Below, in pieces: positions 63,019-64,000 of a stretch of DNA of 64,000 nucleotides; the first letter of the stretch is position 1, and every line of letters starts with the position of its first letter. Under the pieces are notes generated by a model that saw only the letters and a list, made by a program, of their open reading frames with translations, made no database searches and was not told the DNA's origin. The position numbers were made by a program, and so were the translations under genes. This stretch comes from Chrysomallon squamiferum (taxonomy: Eukaryota; Mollusca; Gastropoda; Neomphalida; Peltospiridae), in contig CM022671.1 of NCBI GenBank assembly GCA_012295275.1, positions 12,898,678 to 12,962,677 of the forward strand. Reading direction: 5' to 3'.

Positions 63019-64000
63019 TCTGTATAAGTCTAAGCCTAGGAATTAAAAGTTTGTTAAGGTCCCCAAAATAAAACATCCCTAAAAGTTTGATAAATAATAG
63101 ATAATATAGAAGTATTTAAATAATGTATTCTGTTTCAGTTGACCTGAAAATAGTTGTTCCACTGATTCTACCACTTTAACTATGTTTACATGCTGGATTG
63201 TTCATGGAGCTTTAATGATAAGTGACTAGATGATTATTTTGTCATCACTAACTTTTCTAAGCACAATACATGCACTTGTGACAGGCTTTTCTCTGAAAAC
63301 ACTTGGCAAAATAAGTCTGTAATTTACAGTACTTGGAGTTTAACTAGGTCAAAATGATGATATAAAACTTAACAAATGTACCCAGACTTTTCTTTATGTC
63401 AAGTGCCAAAAGCAGAAGCACCTTAAAGGCAGACATGGCAGCCAAAATCATTGGTTTAGCTCTTTGGTGTCATTCCACCCAAAATGTGATTAGAGTAGAA
63501 ACAACATGTTTCAATAAAATATTCATTTGCAGCAGAATTGCATCTGCAGTATTTATGAAACATTTATTTTCAACATCCTTTGGGTTCTACTCCACAAAAG
63601 CCATTTCTTTCCTTGTTCATACTGTTAAAAAAGAAGGAGTTAACGCAGCAAAGTGAAGGTTTTGTATATGCATGATACTACAGTAAAACTTGTGGCCTAT
63701 AAAAATAATGTGAAAATAATTATGTCCTGAAAGTTTCATACACTTGCAGTTTGCATTCACTTATTTTGCTTGTTGTGATCAGCCTGGCGTTTTGGTCAGA
63801 CTCAATCAACATGATTATTTATCCCTATATGAAATAAACCAGGATAAAAAAACCACAATAAAACTGAAATGTATTTATTTTTCAAAACTGTTTTGATTTG
63901 GAGAAATGCGCCTTCTGCCTTGTTTGCGTGTATGTTAGTGCTGGCCCTCCTAGACCATGGGAATCCTTCCCCTTTTCTCTATAATCTTTGATCTAAATAA
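63019..64000. other. CRBN intron continuation, nothing recognised
   Basis: This should be intron of CRBN, because the cysteine-rich CULT exons were not found. An 86-codon open frame at 63396-63653 has mixed composition but no recognisable domain and no phase-compatible splice context, so I do not call it a gene. Confidence 0.45.

Noticed and set aside
63396-63656. 86-codon open frame near the right edge as a possible CRBN CULT exon
   Set aside because: It lacks the paired cysteines and Trp pocket pattern of CULT, and has no suitable acceptor in phase with exon 7.
1-64000. CRISPR arrays, bacterial operons, riboswitches, tRNA or rRNA genes
   Set aside because: No regular spacer-repeat array and no cloverleaf or rRNA motif was recognised, and the gene structure is eukaryotic throughout.

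Overview
The window looks like nuclear DNA of an invertebrate animal. It is strongly AT-rich and full of homopolymer tracts and TA, TTA, AC and TATG microsatellites. Its genes are split by GT-AG introns and it carries the remains of several DNA transposon families. The three recognisable genes are ordinary metazoan genes. Nothing in the sequence fixes the species; a lophotrochozoan such as a mollusc fits the repeat texture and protein divergence, but that is inference.

Layout. (1) 164-24744, minus strand: an ANKRD26-family gene that I could rebuild as 29 in-phase coding exons (about 1283 residues). It has an N-terminal ankyrin block, a long acidic disordered middle with recurring acidic-Trp-acidic motifs, and a coiled-coil C-terminal third. 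Its introns hold a Tc1-like remnant, a Tigger-like element and a recent 119-bp tandem duplication. (2) 24.8-36.2 kb: the ANKRD26 upstream region, then a gene-poor stretch with one half of an inverted ~1-kb dispersed repeat and a clean hAT-type MITE with an 8-bp target duplication. (3) 36.2-40.7 kb: a TG-rich satellite interrupted by a 2.47-kb element. That element has ~260-bp terminal inverted repeats and carries a decayed copy of an uncharacterised protein with a cysteine-rich tail. (4) 40.7-47.6 kb: further repeats, including a truncated Tigger copy, the other half of the inverted repeat, the same TG satellite in the opposite orientation (44.2-45.65 kb) and an old ~88-bp tandem array. (5) 47.6-55.3 kb: mostly no recognisable genes; there are two weak candidate exons and a pogo/Tigger DDE transposase relic. 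(6) 55320-58055, minus strand: a complete DNAJB9 (ERdj4) homologue. (7) 58341-61633, plus strand: the first seven coding exons of cereblon (CRBN), which runs off the right edge before its thalidomide-binding (CULT) domain. Its last visible intron contains a decayed hAT element.

DNAJB9 and CRBN are head to head and share about 285 bp of promoter-sized sequence. This interval holds a CCAAT box (inverted), a CACGTG box and a TGACGTGA element of the XBP1/ATF6 type, which fits an ER-stress-inducible J-protein. DNAJB9 acts in ER protein folding and ER-associated degradation. CRBN is the substrate receptor of a CUL4-DDB1 ubiquitin ligase. A shared promoter would therefore couple two protein quality-control genes; this is inferred from position and motifs only.
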